Shown: positions 42,523 to 51,168, counted from the stretch's first letter. The stretch: DNA of 64,000 nucleotides from DATHWB01 sp040880725 (GCA_040880725.1 JBBDHV010000005.1:1-64000); one strand, 5' to 3'. Numbers and translations: made by a program. The notes: generated by a model from the letters alone, not told the origin.

Positions 42523-44032
42523 TCTGCGCGAAATCCTCGACCTGCACGACCGGCTGGTGGCAGCCTGCGTGGGTGTCGTACCCGAGGACGCCGTGGAAGC
42601 TGCCGCGGAGGTCGGTCGGGCCGCCCGCCGCCGAGTCGGGTATCTCGGCGACACCGTGTTGGTCGCCCTTGCGGGGGGCACAGGGTCCGGGAAGTCCTCG
42701 TTGCTGAATGCCCTCGCCGGAGAGGAAGTCTCCGCCCCCGGGGCGATGCGGCCGACCACTGCCGAACCCGTTGCATGGATCCCGTCGAACCCCGAACCGG
42801 GCCTGACGCGATTGCTCGACGACCTCGGAATCGACATTCGGATCGGCCAGGACCTGCACCCGTGGTTGGCTGTCCTCGACCTGCCGGACATCGATTCCGT
42901 CGTGATCGACCACCGGCTGCGGGTCGAACGACTTCTCCCGCTCGTCGATTCCGTCGTCTGGGTCGTCGACCCGGAGAAGTATCAGGACGCCCGACTTCAT
43001 CGAGACCACCTGGCGCCGCTCGCGGCCCACGCCGATCGCTTCGTCTTCGCGCTCAACCATATCGATCGCGTGGGTACGGGGGAGGTCGCCATCCTCGCAG
43101 GTGATCTTCGGCGGTCACTGCATGAAGACGGGATCAGAGACGCGGCGATCGTGCTGACTGCAGGCGACCCCCCGACCGGTCCGCCGCGTGGACTCGACGA
43201 GCTCCTCGGTGCCATTCGCAGCCTGGGATCGACTGCGGAGGTCGTGGCACGACGCGTCGTGGACCAGCTGGTCACGTCGGCGGATCAGATCGTGGCGCCC
43301 CTCGGCGGCGCGGCCGGGACCGGGTTCGTTGCGCAATGGACGGGCGTTCGAAACGAGGTGGCAGCCGATGTCTCCCGGGCTGTGGAAGCCGATCTCCGTC
43401 GGGAGGCGAATGCCGTGGCGGCCGACGACGCTCGCGCCGTCACCGCCTGGCTCCGATCCCGTCGTCCCGCATCTGCCATCACCGCATCGGGAGCCCACCT
43501 CGTCATCGGAGGAGCGCGACCCGTACTGGGACTCGTCGAGCGAGTGTCGGAGTCCCTCGATGCACGATCGAGGATGGCGCTCTTCGACACCGCCCGGACC
43601 ATCGAAGACAACGTGACTGCGGTCGCCAGAACGGTGGGCGCAACGACCACCGTTCCGCTCGCCGATGCCCCGGCTTGGTGGTCGAAGGTCCGCGTGCTGT
43701 CCTATGTCTGTGCGGTCGCGGTGGCGCTTGGAATGGCCCTCGTCGTGGATGCATGGCGAGCGGACGAGGCGATCTTTGGTGGGATGGCGGTCATTGCGGT
43801 GGGCGGCGGTGGACTGACCGCGCTGCGCATGGCCGTGAAACGCTCCGCACGCGCACGAGTCGACGCTGCGCTGAGCGGCTGGCGGGACGAGACTTCCGGT
43901 CGGGTGACGGCCGAACTGGAACGGACGGTGGGGCGTCCATTGCGAGCCGTGTTGCGTGCCCGGTCTGCCCCGGGAGCCGCCCACACCGAATTGATGCTGG
44001 CTGTCGATCGATACGAGGAGAGACGAGGCTGA
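42515..44032 (+). CDS. dynamin-like/YfjP-type GTPase, second of a pair
   Basis: G1 ALAGGTGSGKSSLLNAL near residue 50, G3 DLPDIDSVVIDH near 123, G4 FALNHIDRVG near 175 (better kept than in its partner). The helical C-terminal half includes two hydrophobic segments (LSYVCAVAVALGMALVV, FGGMAVIAVGGGGLTAL near 420). 505 residues. Overlaps the upstream GTPase by eight bases and the downstream MscS channel by one (TGATG), so all three are one operon. The context suggests a role in membrane stress or remodelling; this is inference. Confidence 0.75.
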   Translation: MSDLREILDLHDRLVAACVGVVPEDAVEAAAEVGRAARRRVGYLGDTVLVALAGGTGSGKSSLLNALAGEEVSAPGAMRPTTAEPVAWIPSNPEPGLTRLLDDLGIDIRIGQDLHPWLAVLDLPDIDSVVIDHRLRVERLLPLVDSVVWVVDPEKYQDARLHRDHLAPLAAHADRFVFALNHIDRVGTGEVAILAGDLRRSLHEDGIRDAAIVLTAGDPPTGPPRGLDELLGAIRSLGSTAEVVARRVVDQLVTSADQIVAPLGGAAGTGFVAQWTGVRNEVAADVSRAVEADLRREANAVAADDARAVTAWLRSRRPASAITASGAHLVIGGARPVLGLVERVSESLDARSRMALFDTARTIEDNVTAVARTVGATTTVPLADAPAWWSKVRVLSYVCAVAVALGMALVVDAWRADEAIFGGMAVIAVGGGGLTALRMAVKRSARARVDAALSGWRDETSGRVTAELERTVGRPLRAVLRARSAPGAAHTELMLAVDRYEERRG

Positions 44033-44853
44033 TGGAACAGTTCTTCAACGACAACGGCACGAAGGTCGTGCAGACGGTCGTGGTGATCGTCGGCATCGTG
44101 GTGCTGTGGCTCGCCGCGGCGCGGGTCGCACACCGCACGATCGACAGGATGGAAGCTCGGGGACCCGAAGTCGGCGCCCGTGCGACAACGCTGTGGTCGA
44201 TGGCGCGGCGTCTGCTCATCGGCGTGCTGGTCGCCGTGCTCGTCTTGATGGTCGCGGCGGTGTGGACCCTCCCACTCACACCCCTCGTCGCCGTCGGATC
44301 CGCCGTGGGTGTTGCCGTCGGATTCGGGGGTCAGAGTCTGGTCAAAGACGTCATCGCCGGGTTCTTCATCCTCGCCGAGGACCAATACCACATCGGTGAC
44401 GTCGTCAAGATCGCCGGCGTCGCAGGAGCGGTGGTCGACATCCGACCCCGCGTCACCGTGCTGCGGGACCTCGACGGGAACGTGCATTACGTCCCGAACG
44501 GTGAGATCAAAGTGACCACCAACCTCACCCAGGAGTTCGCTCAGGTCGTGATCGACATCGGTGTCGCCTACAAGGAACCGGTGGACAAGGTGATCGAGGT
44601 GATCACCGACGAATTGACATCGTTGCGGAATTCGGAAGATTGGAGCTCGATGATCTTGGAGGATCCTCAGGTGCTGGGCGTCGACTCGCTGGGAGACTCC
44701 GCGGTCACGATCCGGGCGACGATCAAGGTGGGGGCGGACGACCGGTGGCTCGTCAAGCGGGAGATCCTTCGTCGAATGAAGAACCGACTCGACGAAGAGG
44801 GCATCGAGATTCCGTTCCCCCACATGACGGTCGTCCGGGGCGACTTTCCTTGA
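44032..44853 (+). CDS. MscS-family mechanosensitive channel
   Basis: Small-conductance mechanosensitive channel releasing solutes on hypo-osmotic shock. 273 residues: helices at about 12-32 and 58-80, then the pore-lining TM3 and beta-domain entry VGVAVGFGGQSLVKDVIAGFF near 95-115, the Sm domain (GDVVKIAGVAGAVVDI, LDGNVHYVPNGEI) and alpha/beta cytoplasmic end. Third gene of the GTPase operon, its ATG overlapping the previous stop. Confidence 0.92.
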   Translation: MEQFFNDNGTKVVQTVVVIVGIVVLWLAAARVAHRTIDRMEARGPEVGARATTLWSMARRLLIGVLVAVLVLMVAAVWTLPLTPLVAVGSAVGVAVGFGGQSLVKDVIAGFFILAEDQYHIGDVVKIAGVAGAVVDIRPRVTVLRDLDGNVHYVPNGEIKVTTNLTQEFAQVVIDIGVAYKEPVDKVIEVITDELTSLRNSEDWSSMILEDPQVLGVDSLGDSAVTIRATIKVGADDRWLVKREILRRMKNRLDEEGIEIPFPHMTVVRGDFP

Positions 44854-44859
44854 GCGGAC

Positions 44860-45786
44860 TCAGTCTGATCCCGACGAGGGCACTGCGATACGCAGACTCG
44901 CCGGGCGCGCCCAGGCCGTGAGGTGCGACACCGGACCGTAGTGCTCGCCGTCCATCTGGACTTGCACCGTGTCGTCGGCGTCCACGGAGAACTCCGTGAC
45001 GCCACGGTCGACCGTCAGGCCCCGCACCCGTTCCAACGTTCCGCTGGCAGCGCGGCGCAGGATCGCACCCGATCGGCGGATCGGGAGACGCTCGATCGTG
45101 AGCACGGACATGGGGTCGGGCGGCTCGCGGTCGATACGGAGCGGGATTCGTCCGAAGTAGGTGTAGGCCTGGTGGATTTGGACCATTGCCCCGATTCCGG
45201 GACGTTCCGTGGGCGTTGCGATCGTCATGTCCGGTTGCCGGCCGCGCAGCTCGCGCCAGATGACACCCAGCGCGGTGCGCGCGTAGTGGATCGATCCGAA
45301 ACGGTATTTGCGGTACGGCTCGGTCTCGGCCACTGCCACGATCATCGCGTCCGGTCCGATGCCCAGGGAGAAGATCGCACGGGCGGACCACCCTCCCTCG
45401 GGGGTGGTCGCAGAGACTTCGACCGTGGGAGCGAAGTACGTGTCGTATCCGTCGGCGATAACTCGTGTTGCGTCTTTGGGACCTTTTGGAATTCCGACGA
45501 GCCGGGCCACGACGTTGGTCGTCCCGGACGGGATGATTCCCAGAACCCCCCGAGTGTCGATGAGGCCCTGGGCAACGTGATGGACGATGCCGTCTCCGCC
45601 CATCGCGATGACGAGTTCTGTGCCCGATCGGGCGGCGTCGCGGGCGGCGATGCGCGAGTGCTCGGCGCTCTGCGGCCAGATTGCCCGGACGTCGTGTTGG
45701 CGGCTGAGGGTCCGCATCGCCGTTCGATGAAGGCCCCCCGTGAACTGCGAAGCTGCCGGATTGGCGATGAGAAGAGCGGTGGTCAC
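44860..45786 (-). CDS. diacylglycerol/lipid kinase family protein
   Basis: Phosphorylates diacylglycerol or a related lipid. N-terminal ANPAAS, the nucleotide loop VIAMGGDGIVHHVAQGL near residue 55, and GIIPSGTTNVVARLVGIP near 80; the C-terminal beta-domain holds VQVQMDGEHYGP. 308 residues. GTG start 45786 with a TACTCT box nine bases upstream and no Shine-Dalgarno. It converges on the MscS gene with six bases between stops. Confidence 0.87.
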   Translation of the reverse strand: MTTALLIANPAASQFTGGLHRTAMRTLSRQHDVRAIWPQSAEHSRIAARDAARSGTELVIAMGGDGIVHHVAQGLIDTRGVLGIIPSGTTNVVARLVGIPKGPKDATRVIADGYDTYFAPTVEVSATTPEGGWSARAIFSLGIGPDAMIVAVAETEPYRKYRFGSIHYARTALGVIWRELRGRQPDMTIATPTERPGIGAMVQIHQAYTYFGRIPLRIDREPPDPMSVLTIERLPIRRSGAILRRAASGTLERVRGLTVDRGVTEFSVDADDTVQVQMDGEHYGPVSHLTAWARPASLRIAVPSSGSD

Positions 45787-45867
45787 GCGCCGCAAAGAGT
45801 AGTGGGCATCGCAGTTTTGCACCGAAGGCCGAGTTTCGAACGGTGAGCCCACTACCTTGATGCCGGT

Positions 45868-46941
45868 ATGACATCGGACAAGGCCACGGAGAAGGGTTCC
45901 GGGAAGGCCGGACGATTCGCTGCCAATGGATCGGACGTGCCCGGCCCGAGAACCGCGGCATCCAACCCGAACGACCCGCTCTTCTCGCTCTCGATCGACG
46001 ACGGGGCGGGAGCCCTCCTCGCGGCCGCGGCAGGAGACGTTGCCGGCGGAGCCGATCCGACGTCGTATTCGGCGATCACCCAGGCAGCCACCGTCCTCGC
46101 GTATCACCTCCTGACCCATGGGAGCGTGGACCGGGACGTCCTCGCGCGGGGTCTCGTCGAATTGGCCGGGGGCGAAGATGGGCGCTTCACCTATCGAGCG
46201 CCCTCCGCCGCCTTCGATGACTGGCTCAAATCATCGCTGCGCGGAAGTCCGACCGTCTCGTCGATGGGCTCGTCGGAGCCGGCGGCGCGGAGCGTTCCGA
46301 TCGGCGTGTTTCACCGTCGCGATCCCGGGCTCCTGGTGAGCTCCGTCGTCAACGCCTCGCGGATGACCCATCTCGACGCGTCGACCGCCGTCGCAGCTGC
46401 TGCGGTGGCAGGGGCGGTCGCGGGCTCGTGTTTCGTCCAGGCCGGGGCCGATCTGGTGTTCGGTGCCGCCGAGACCGCAGAACAGGCGTTGCGGTTGATC
46501 GAAGACGAGCCGTACCGGTTCGGGGATGTCACGACGGCGTCGGAGGTGCCGGCACGGCTCCGGTCGCTGGTGTCAGTCGTCGCAGGTGAACCGGATGCGA
46601 TCGCCGCGGCGGTGACGGCGGGGCGAACCGTCGACGGAGTCGACGGCGCGATACTCGGCATCGTGCTCGGAGCCAACAAGCTGGTCGATCCGATCAAGCT
46701 GATCGAGGTGGCCGCCAATGCCGGGGGGAGTGAGGCCGGGGCGGTGACGGGCGGGATCGTGGGAGCCCGTTCGGGCCTGATCCGCTGGCCCTGGCGAGTT
46801 CACAACGACACGTGGTTCGCGGAACTCGGCCGCCGTCTGGTGTCCCGCCATGCCGAAGTGCGTGATCTCCCGATTCCCTACGCAGTGGAAGAACGCATGC
46901 TCATGGCCGCCCGCACCCGCGCCTCCGAGGAGACGATCTGA
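45868..46941 (+). CDS. DraG-like protein without catalytic aspartates (pseudoenzyme)
   Basis: 357 residues with the helical plan of ADP-ribosylglycohydrolases (GALLAAAAGDVAGGAD near residue 48, AVAGAVAGSCFVQAGAD, a C-terminal SEAGAVTGGIVGARSGL), but metal-site motifs are replaced: ADPTSYSA where active members have DDTSMA, and NAGGSEAGAVTG for GDDADTTGAV. Hydrolase activity is therefore unlikely; it could bind ADP-ribose without cleaving it. ATG 45868 is preceded at nine bases by a TACCTT box, so probably leaderless. A 30-residue polar N-terminus precedes the fold. Confidence 0.65.
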   Translation: MTSDKATEKGSGKAGRFAANGSDVPGPRTAASNPNDPLFSLSIDDGAGALLAAAAGDVAGGADPTSYSAITQAATVLAYHLLTHGSVDRDVLARGLVELAGGEDGRFTYRAPSAAFDDWLKSSLRGSPTVSSMGSSEPAARSVPIGVFHRRDPGLLVSSVVNASRMTHLDASTAVAAAAVAGAVAGSCFVQAGADLVFGAAETAEQALRLIEDEPYRFGDVTTASEVPARLRSLVSVVAGEPDAIAAAVTAGRTVDGVDGAILGIVLGANKLVDPIKLIEVAANAGGSEAGAVTGGIVGARSGLIRWPWRVHNDTWFAELGRRLVSRHAEVRDLPIPYAVEERMLMAARTRASEETI

Positions 46942-46946
46942 CCTTG

Positions 46947-47102
46947 TTTTAGCGGGCCAGCGCTCTCACAGGGTCAGCGGATAGGCAGGCCGGCTTCGTA
47001 GCGAATGAGCGGCCCACCAATGAGGCGTTTCGCGTGGCAGAAAATCGGCCGTCCTTTCTCCTACGCGAGATGCATCATTCTTGATGCTCCGGCCCGCTAA
47101 AA
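46947..47102. mobile_element. 156-bp element with 12-bp terminal inverted repeats (MITE-like)
   Basis: TTTTAGCGGGCC at 46947-46958 and its exact reverse complement at 47091-47102 bound a segment that codes for nothing. Inside lie a copy of the dispersed repeat (46972-46998) and a small hairpin GCATCA-TTCT-TGATGC (47072-47087). It fills the gap between two convergent genes, and the downstream MFS gene takes its TAG stop from the right terminal repeat. It could be a MITE, or a long two-way terminator. Confidence 0.5.
46972..46998 (+). repeat. dispersed repeat, copy 3 of 3 (partial)
   Basis: GGTCAGCGGATAGGCAGGCC and the next seven bases agree with 26954-26980 except at one position and with the reverse complement of 15443-15469 except near the start; beyond that the sequence diverges. 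Confidence 0.7.
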
Positions 47103-48302
47103 ATGCGGCTTCACCCGTCCGCTGAGGTGCCAGCCGGCGGCGACGAAGGCGGCGAGTGCGAGCATGGCGGTGTTGCGGCCCCAATCGAGTCCGTCGACGA
47201 TCAGGGCCCACACGAGAGGACCGAGAATCGTCGCGAAGCGTCCCACCGTGGCGTACAGCCCGTAGAACTCGCCCAGGTGCTGCGGTGGTGACACGCGAAT
47301 CATCACGACACGGTCCGCCGCCCAGGTCGCGCCGAGCGCCAACCCTCCCAGGGCGCCGATGCCGGCGGCCAGTTCAGGACGGGCAGTCACCGACGCGAAG
47401 ACGCCCAGCAGGATGGCTGCCACCCAGAGCACGAGGGCGCTGCGCAGCGCTCGCACCGGTCCGATGCGCTCGACGAGGCGTCCCCCTCCGATTCCCCCGA
47501 CGATGGCGGTCGTGATCGCGATGAGGAGCAGCGTCTGGGACCCCTGGCGGTCGAGGCCCAATTCCTCGATCGCAAAGATCGTCAGGAACCCGCCGATGAG
47601 GGTGTTGATCGCATCGGTGTACAGGAACCGGGCGATCAGGAACCGCATCACGTCGGGATGCTCCCGGGCACGGCGCCACGATCCCACGAGTCCGGAGATC
47701 ACCGATCGCAGGGGTGGCGGCGGCACGCCGGGCGGGGCCACGGTCGGCTCGCGTACCAGCGCGAACGTGGGGAGAGAGAAGACCAGGAAACCGGCGGCGA
47801 GCGCAACGAAGGTGACGCCGTAGCCGGCGTCCAGCACGTCGAGTGTCAGCGCACCGAGTCCGACACCGATGAACGATCCGACGTAACCGATCCCCACGCC
47901 GAGCCCGGACACCCTGCCTTGTTTGTCGGCGGTGGCGACCACGGGAAGGAGCGCGTCGTAGACGACGGAGCCGGTGTTCACGGCAACGAGTGCGATTCCG
48001 AGGAGGACGAAGGTGATTGCGACGGGTCCCCACGCCAGTCCGGCCGTGGCCGCGACGGCGACGAGCGTGGTGACGAGGAGCGTCGGCATCCGCCGACCCG
48101 TCACGTCACTGCGCGACCCGATCCACGGGGCGAGGAAGATCACACATACCCCGGCGACAGATTGTGTGATCGCCAGGGTGGAGTCGGGGAGGTCTCGTGA
48201 TGTCAGCCAGTCGGGGAGGTAGAGGCCGACGACGCCGAGGGCAAAAATCGTGTTTGCGAGGTCATAGACCACCCAACCGGCGGTTGCCCGACGCTCGTTC
48301 AG
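47097..48302 (-). CDS. UMF1-type MFS transporter
   Basis: Twelve-helix major facilitator. The front reads NERRATAGWVVYDLANTIFA, matching the conserved YDxANT/S of the UMF1 family; the second half begins FLIARFLYTDAINTLIGGFL. 401 residues if translation begins at CTG 48302, which overlaps the upstream TGA as CTGA. No ATG, GTG or TTG exists between that stop and the conserved first helix, and the next GTG (in GWVV) would cut into it, so a rare CTG start by coupling is the best reading. A second family member lies at 53729-55228. Confidence 0.8.
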   Translation of the reverse strand: MNERRATAGWVVYDLANTIFALGVVGLYLPDWLTSRDLPDSTLAITQSVAGVCVIFLAPWIGSRSDVTGRRMPTLLVTTLVAVAATAGLAWGPVAITFVLLGIALVAVNTGSVVYDALLPVVATADKQGRVSGLGVGIGYVGSFIGVGLGALTLDVLDAGYGVTFVALAAGFLVFSLPTFALVREPTVAPPGVPPPPLRSVISGLVGSWRRAREHPDVMRFLIARFLYTDAINTLIGGFLTIFAIEELGLDRQGSQTLLLIAITTAIVGGIGGGRLVERIGPVRALRSALVLWVAAILLGVFASVTARPELAAGIGALGGLALGATWAADRVVMIRVSPPQHLGEFYGLYATVGRFATILGPLVWALIVDGLDWGRNTAMLALAAFVAAGWHLSGRVKPHF

Positions 48303-49369
48303 AACGTGACCGCCACCGAGATGAGCTCGTCGTGTCCGAGCAAGCCGGCCGTCGCCTGGATCGCCCGGTTCGATTCGTCGAGCGGGAACTGGTGGCTCAC
48401 CATGTCGTCGATCCTCGGGTCGCTCTCGAGTTGTCGGCACGCCCACTCGTAGGCGGTGCCGGAGGCTCCGAGGGCACCACGGATGGAGAGTTCCTTGGCG
48501 ATGATGATGTCGGAGAACAACGCTTGCAGGGGTCGGTTGCCCTTCGTGGACGCCAGGATGACCCGTCCACCCGAGCGAACGAGATCGAGGCCGGTGTAGA
48601 TGGCCTCCGGGTCGTTCGAAGTGACATCGATCACCACGTCGGGTCGGGTTCCCAGTGACCCGGCCACCGCGACCCCGAGGTCGTCGACGTCGACGTTCAC
48701 CGCGAGGCTGGCTCCGAGGCGCTCCGCGAGGTCGAGTCGGTCCGAGTCGTGATCGAGTCCGCTGATGCCGATCCATCCGGCTCCGGCCGCTTGCGCAGCG
48801 ATGAGACAGGAGAGGCCCCGCGGTCCCGGTCCCAGGATGAGTACGGACTCGCCTGCGGTGAGCCCGGCGAACTCGTTCACCCAGGTGTATCCGGTCGCGA
48901 GTGGATGCGCGAACGTGGCGACCTCGGCCTGAATGTCGTCGGTGATGACGTGGACGACGGCCCGCGGGTCCAGATAGACCCGTTCGGCGAGGCCGCCCCA
49001 GAGTCCCGGTCCCTCCGTCGACGGGAGTTGGCCGTACATGTTCAGCGGGCGGCGGGACGTGCATGACGAGAGTCCGCTCAGACAGGACTGGCATTCCCTG
49101 CAGCGAATGACCGGTTCGACCAGGACCCGGGTGCCCACCTCCGGCAGGTCGCCGTCACCGCGAGAGGCGATGCGGCCGACGATCTGGCTTCCGGGAATGA
49201 GCGGGTAGATCAGGTTGCCGTTGTCTCCCCGCCATGCCTGAACCTCGAGGCCGGAGAGCCCGGTGGCCTCGACGGCGAGCCAGCCCCCGTCGCTCACAGT
49301 GCGATGTGGCAGGGCAGAAGCAGTGAGCCGCCGCGGTTCGACGAGAACCATTGCTTTCACATCCGTCAT
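48299..49369 (-). CDS. zinc-type alcohol dehydrogenase-like protein (MDR family)
   Basis: Medium-chain dehydrogenase/reductase: N-terminal GroES-like domain with VLVEPVIRCRECQSCLSG (structural zinc Cys near residues 89-98, only part of the usual four Cys set) and a Rossmann domain with SVLILGPGPRGLSCLIAAQA near 173. 356 residues. AGGGGG lies seven bases before ATG 49369. Followed by the coupled MFS carrier, so it may process what the carrier moves; substrate unknown. Confidence 0.85.
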   Translation of the reverse strand: MTDVKAMVLVEPRRLTASALPHRTVSDGGWLAVEATGLSGLEVQAWRGDNGNLIYPLIPGSQIVGRIASRGDGDLPEVGTRVLVEPVIRCRECQSCLSGLSSCTSRRPLNMYGQLPSTEGPGLWGGLAERVYLDPRAVVHVITDDIQAEVATFAHPLATGYTWVNEFAGLTAGESVLILGPGPRGLSCLIAAQAAGAGWIGISGLDHDSDRLDLAERLGASLAVNVDVDDLGVAVAGSLGTRPDVVIDVTSNDPEAIYTGLDLVRSGGRVILASTKGNRPLQALFSDIIIAKELSIRGALGASGTAYEWACRQLESDPRIDDMVSHQFPLDESNRAIQATAGLLGHDELISVAVTF

Positions 49370-49416
49370 GTCTGCCCCCTGGTGACCCCGAGTATCGACC
49401 TTAGGTTTGCCGACGT

Positions 49417-50595
49417 TCAGTCGAGAAAAGCCGAGAGGCGTTGCAGTCCCTCCACGAGGTCGTCGTCCGCCAGCGCGTATGACAGCCGAGCGTGCCCAGG
49501 GGCGCCGAACGCCTCGCCAGGGACCAAGGCGACTTCGGCCTCCTCCAGAGCTGCCGCGCACAGGTCGATGCTCGACTCGAATCTCCCCTCGGCGAGGATC
49601 GCCTCGAAGGACGGGAAACAGTAGAAGGCGCCTTTGGGTTCGGCGCAGGTGACACCTTTCATCTCGCGCAACATCGAATGCATGGTCTGGCGACGGCGAT
49701 CGAAGCCTTGCCTCATCTGCTCGATCGGCTCGTGAGGCCCGGTGAGGGCGGCGATGGCGGCGCGCTGGGACACGTTCGACACGTTCGACGTGGCATGAGA
49801 CTGCATGTTGGCGGCGGCGGTGATGACGTCGTTCGGCCCGATCATCCAACCGACCCGCCATCCGGTCATGGCGTAGGTCTTCGACACCCCGTGGATGATG
49901 ATCCATCGGTCGTCGAGGCCCGGGGACACGCCGGGCAACGAGGTGAACTCGGCGTCGCCGTAGATGAGGTACTGGTAGATGTCGTCGGTGAGCACCCAGA
50001 TCCCGTGTGCGGCGGCCCACTCCCCGACAGCGCGTGTGTGATCAGGGTCGTAGACCGCTCCAGTCGGGTTGGAAGGCGAGACGAACATCAGCGCCTTTGT
50101 GTGCGGGGTGCGCGCTGCTTCGAGTTGATCGACACTGGCTTTGAAGTCGCTCTCGACCGTGGTGGGAACGGCCACCGGGGTACCGCCGGCGAGCTTCACC
50201 GCCTCGGGATACGTCACCCAGTACGGCGCCGGGATGATGACCTCGTCGCCGGGATCGAGCAGCGCCGCGAACGTCTGGAACACGGCCTGTTTCCCACCGT
50301 TCGTCACCAGCACCTGCGACGGCGACACCTCCAATCCGTTGTCCGCAGATGTCTTCTCGGCGATTGCGGTTCGCAACTGCACGAGCCCGGTGTTGGCCGA
50401 GTAGCGGTGGTTGATCGGGTCGCGAGCGGCATCGACCGCGGCGTCGACGATATGGGCAGGTGTCTCGTAGTCGGGTTCTCCTGCTCCGAACGAGATGACC
50501 TTGCGTCCTGCGGACTGCATCTCCTTGGCGCGGTTGCTGATCGCCATCGTGGCTGACTCTTCGATCGCCGCGAGGCGTGCAGAAACTCGTGTCAC
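49417..50595 (-). CDS. aspartate aminotransferase-like class I aminotransferase
   Basis: PLP aminotransferase, probably aspartate/2-oxoglutarate (Ib subgroup). VISFGAGEPDYETPAHI near residue 34, VTNGGKQAVFQTFAAL, FVSPSNPTGAVYD near 167, and the PLP lysine in HGVSKTYAMTGWRVGW near 233. 392 residues, normal. GTG start 50595. Stands alone on its strand; its substrate class comes from motif pattern only. Confidence 0.88.
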   Translation of the reverse strand: MTRVSARLAAIEESATMAISNRAKEMQSAGRKVISFGAGEPDYETPAHIVDAAVDAARDPINHRYSANTGLVQLRTAIAEKTSADNGLEVSPSQVLVTNGGKQAVFQTFAALLDPGDEVIIPAPYWVTYPEAVKLAGGTPVAVPTTVESDFKASVDQLEAARTPHTKALMFVSPSNPTGAVYDPDHTRAVGEWAAAHGIWVLTDDIYQYLIYGDAEFTSLPGVSPGLDDRWIIIHGVSKTYAMTGWRVGWMIGPNDVITAAANMQSHATSNVSNVSQRAAIAALTGPHEPIEQMRQGFDRRRQTMHSMLREMKGVTCAEPKGAFYCFPSFEAILAEGRFESSIDLCAAALEEAEVALVPGEAFGAPGHARLSYALADDDLVEGLQRLSAFLD

Positions 50596-50721
50596 AGTCT
50601 GTCCTCTGATCTGGTGGTCCCCAAGGTTACGCCCCCTGCGGACGGCGAAATCTCGCGACGGTCACGCGACAGGGCCTACCGGAACGGCCGGTGGGCCATG
50701 GGTGTCGCCGGGTTGTTCGCC

Positions 50722-51135
50722 TCAGTCGTTCTTGTGTTCTTCGGTGGCGTCCTGGACTGTGTCGGCGGCCTCTGCGGTCTTCTCGTCCACGGTGTCTGTG
50801 GCGTCCTCCACCTTTTCCTGAACGGTTTCTGCGGCGGAGGCAGCCTTCTCGGCGCTCTTCTCGCGGGTTTCGTCGAACTTGTCCTTGGCCTTGTCGTAGA
50901 CCTCACCGGCCGTCGACTTGGCCTTTTCGACCATCGGACCTGCGGACGTCTTCGCCTTCTCGACCATGGGGGCGGCCTTTTCCTGCAGTTCGGCCGCTTC
51001 TGCCTTGGCCTTGGTCATGGCCTCTCCGGCCGCGACCTTGGCCTTGTCGACCATGGGGGCGGCCTTTTCGGAAAGCTCGGCTGCTTCTGCCTTGGCTTTT
51101 CCGAAGAGCCCCTTCAACGTGTCCATGAGTGCCAT
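50722..51135 (-). CDS. LEA-like repeat protein
   Basis: 137 residues, almost all helix, rich in Ala, Lys and Glu with no Cys or Trp. Repeats such as KAKAEAAELSEKAAPMVDKA and KAKAEAAELQEKAAPMVEKA follow the 11-residue rhythm of group 3 LEA proteins, which protect membranes and proteins in drying or osmotic stress. The repeat is visible in DNA as two near-identical stretches 88 bases apart. AGGAGG eight bases before the ATG is a strong ribosome site. The end is acidic and ends EEHKND. Confidence 0.7.
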   Translation of the reverse strand: MALMDTLKGLFGKAKAEAAELSEKAAPMVDKAKVAAGEAMTKAKAEAAELQEKAAPMVEKAKTSAGPMVEKAKSTAGEVYDKAKDKFDETREKSAEKAASAAETVQEKVEDATDTVDEKTAEAADTVQDATEEHKND

Positions 51136-51168
51136 GTGTCTTCCTCCTTGCCGTCGATGCTATCGGGC

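Noticed and set aside
43336..44031. Extension of MscS upstream into the second GTPase gene
   Set aside because: It reads the GTPase gene in a wrong frame; MscS begins normally with ATG 44032 in a TGATG overlap.
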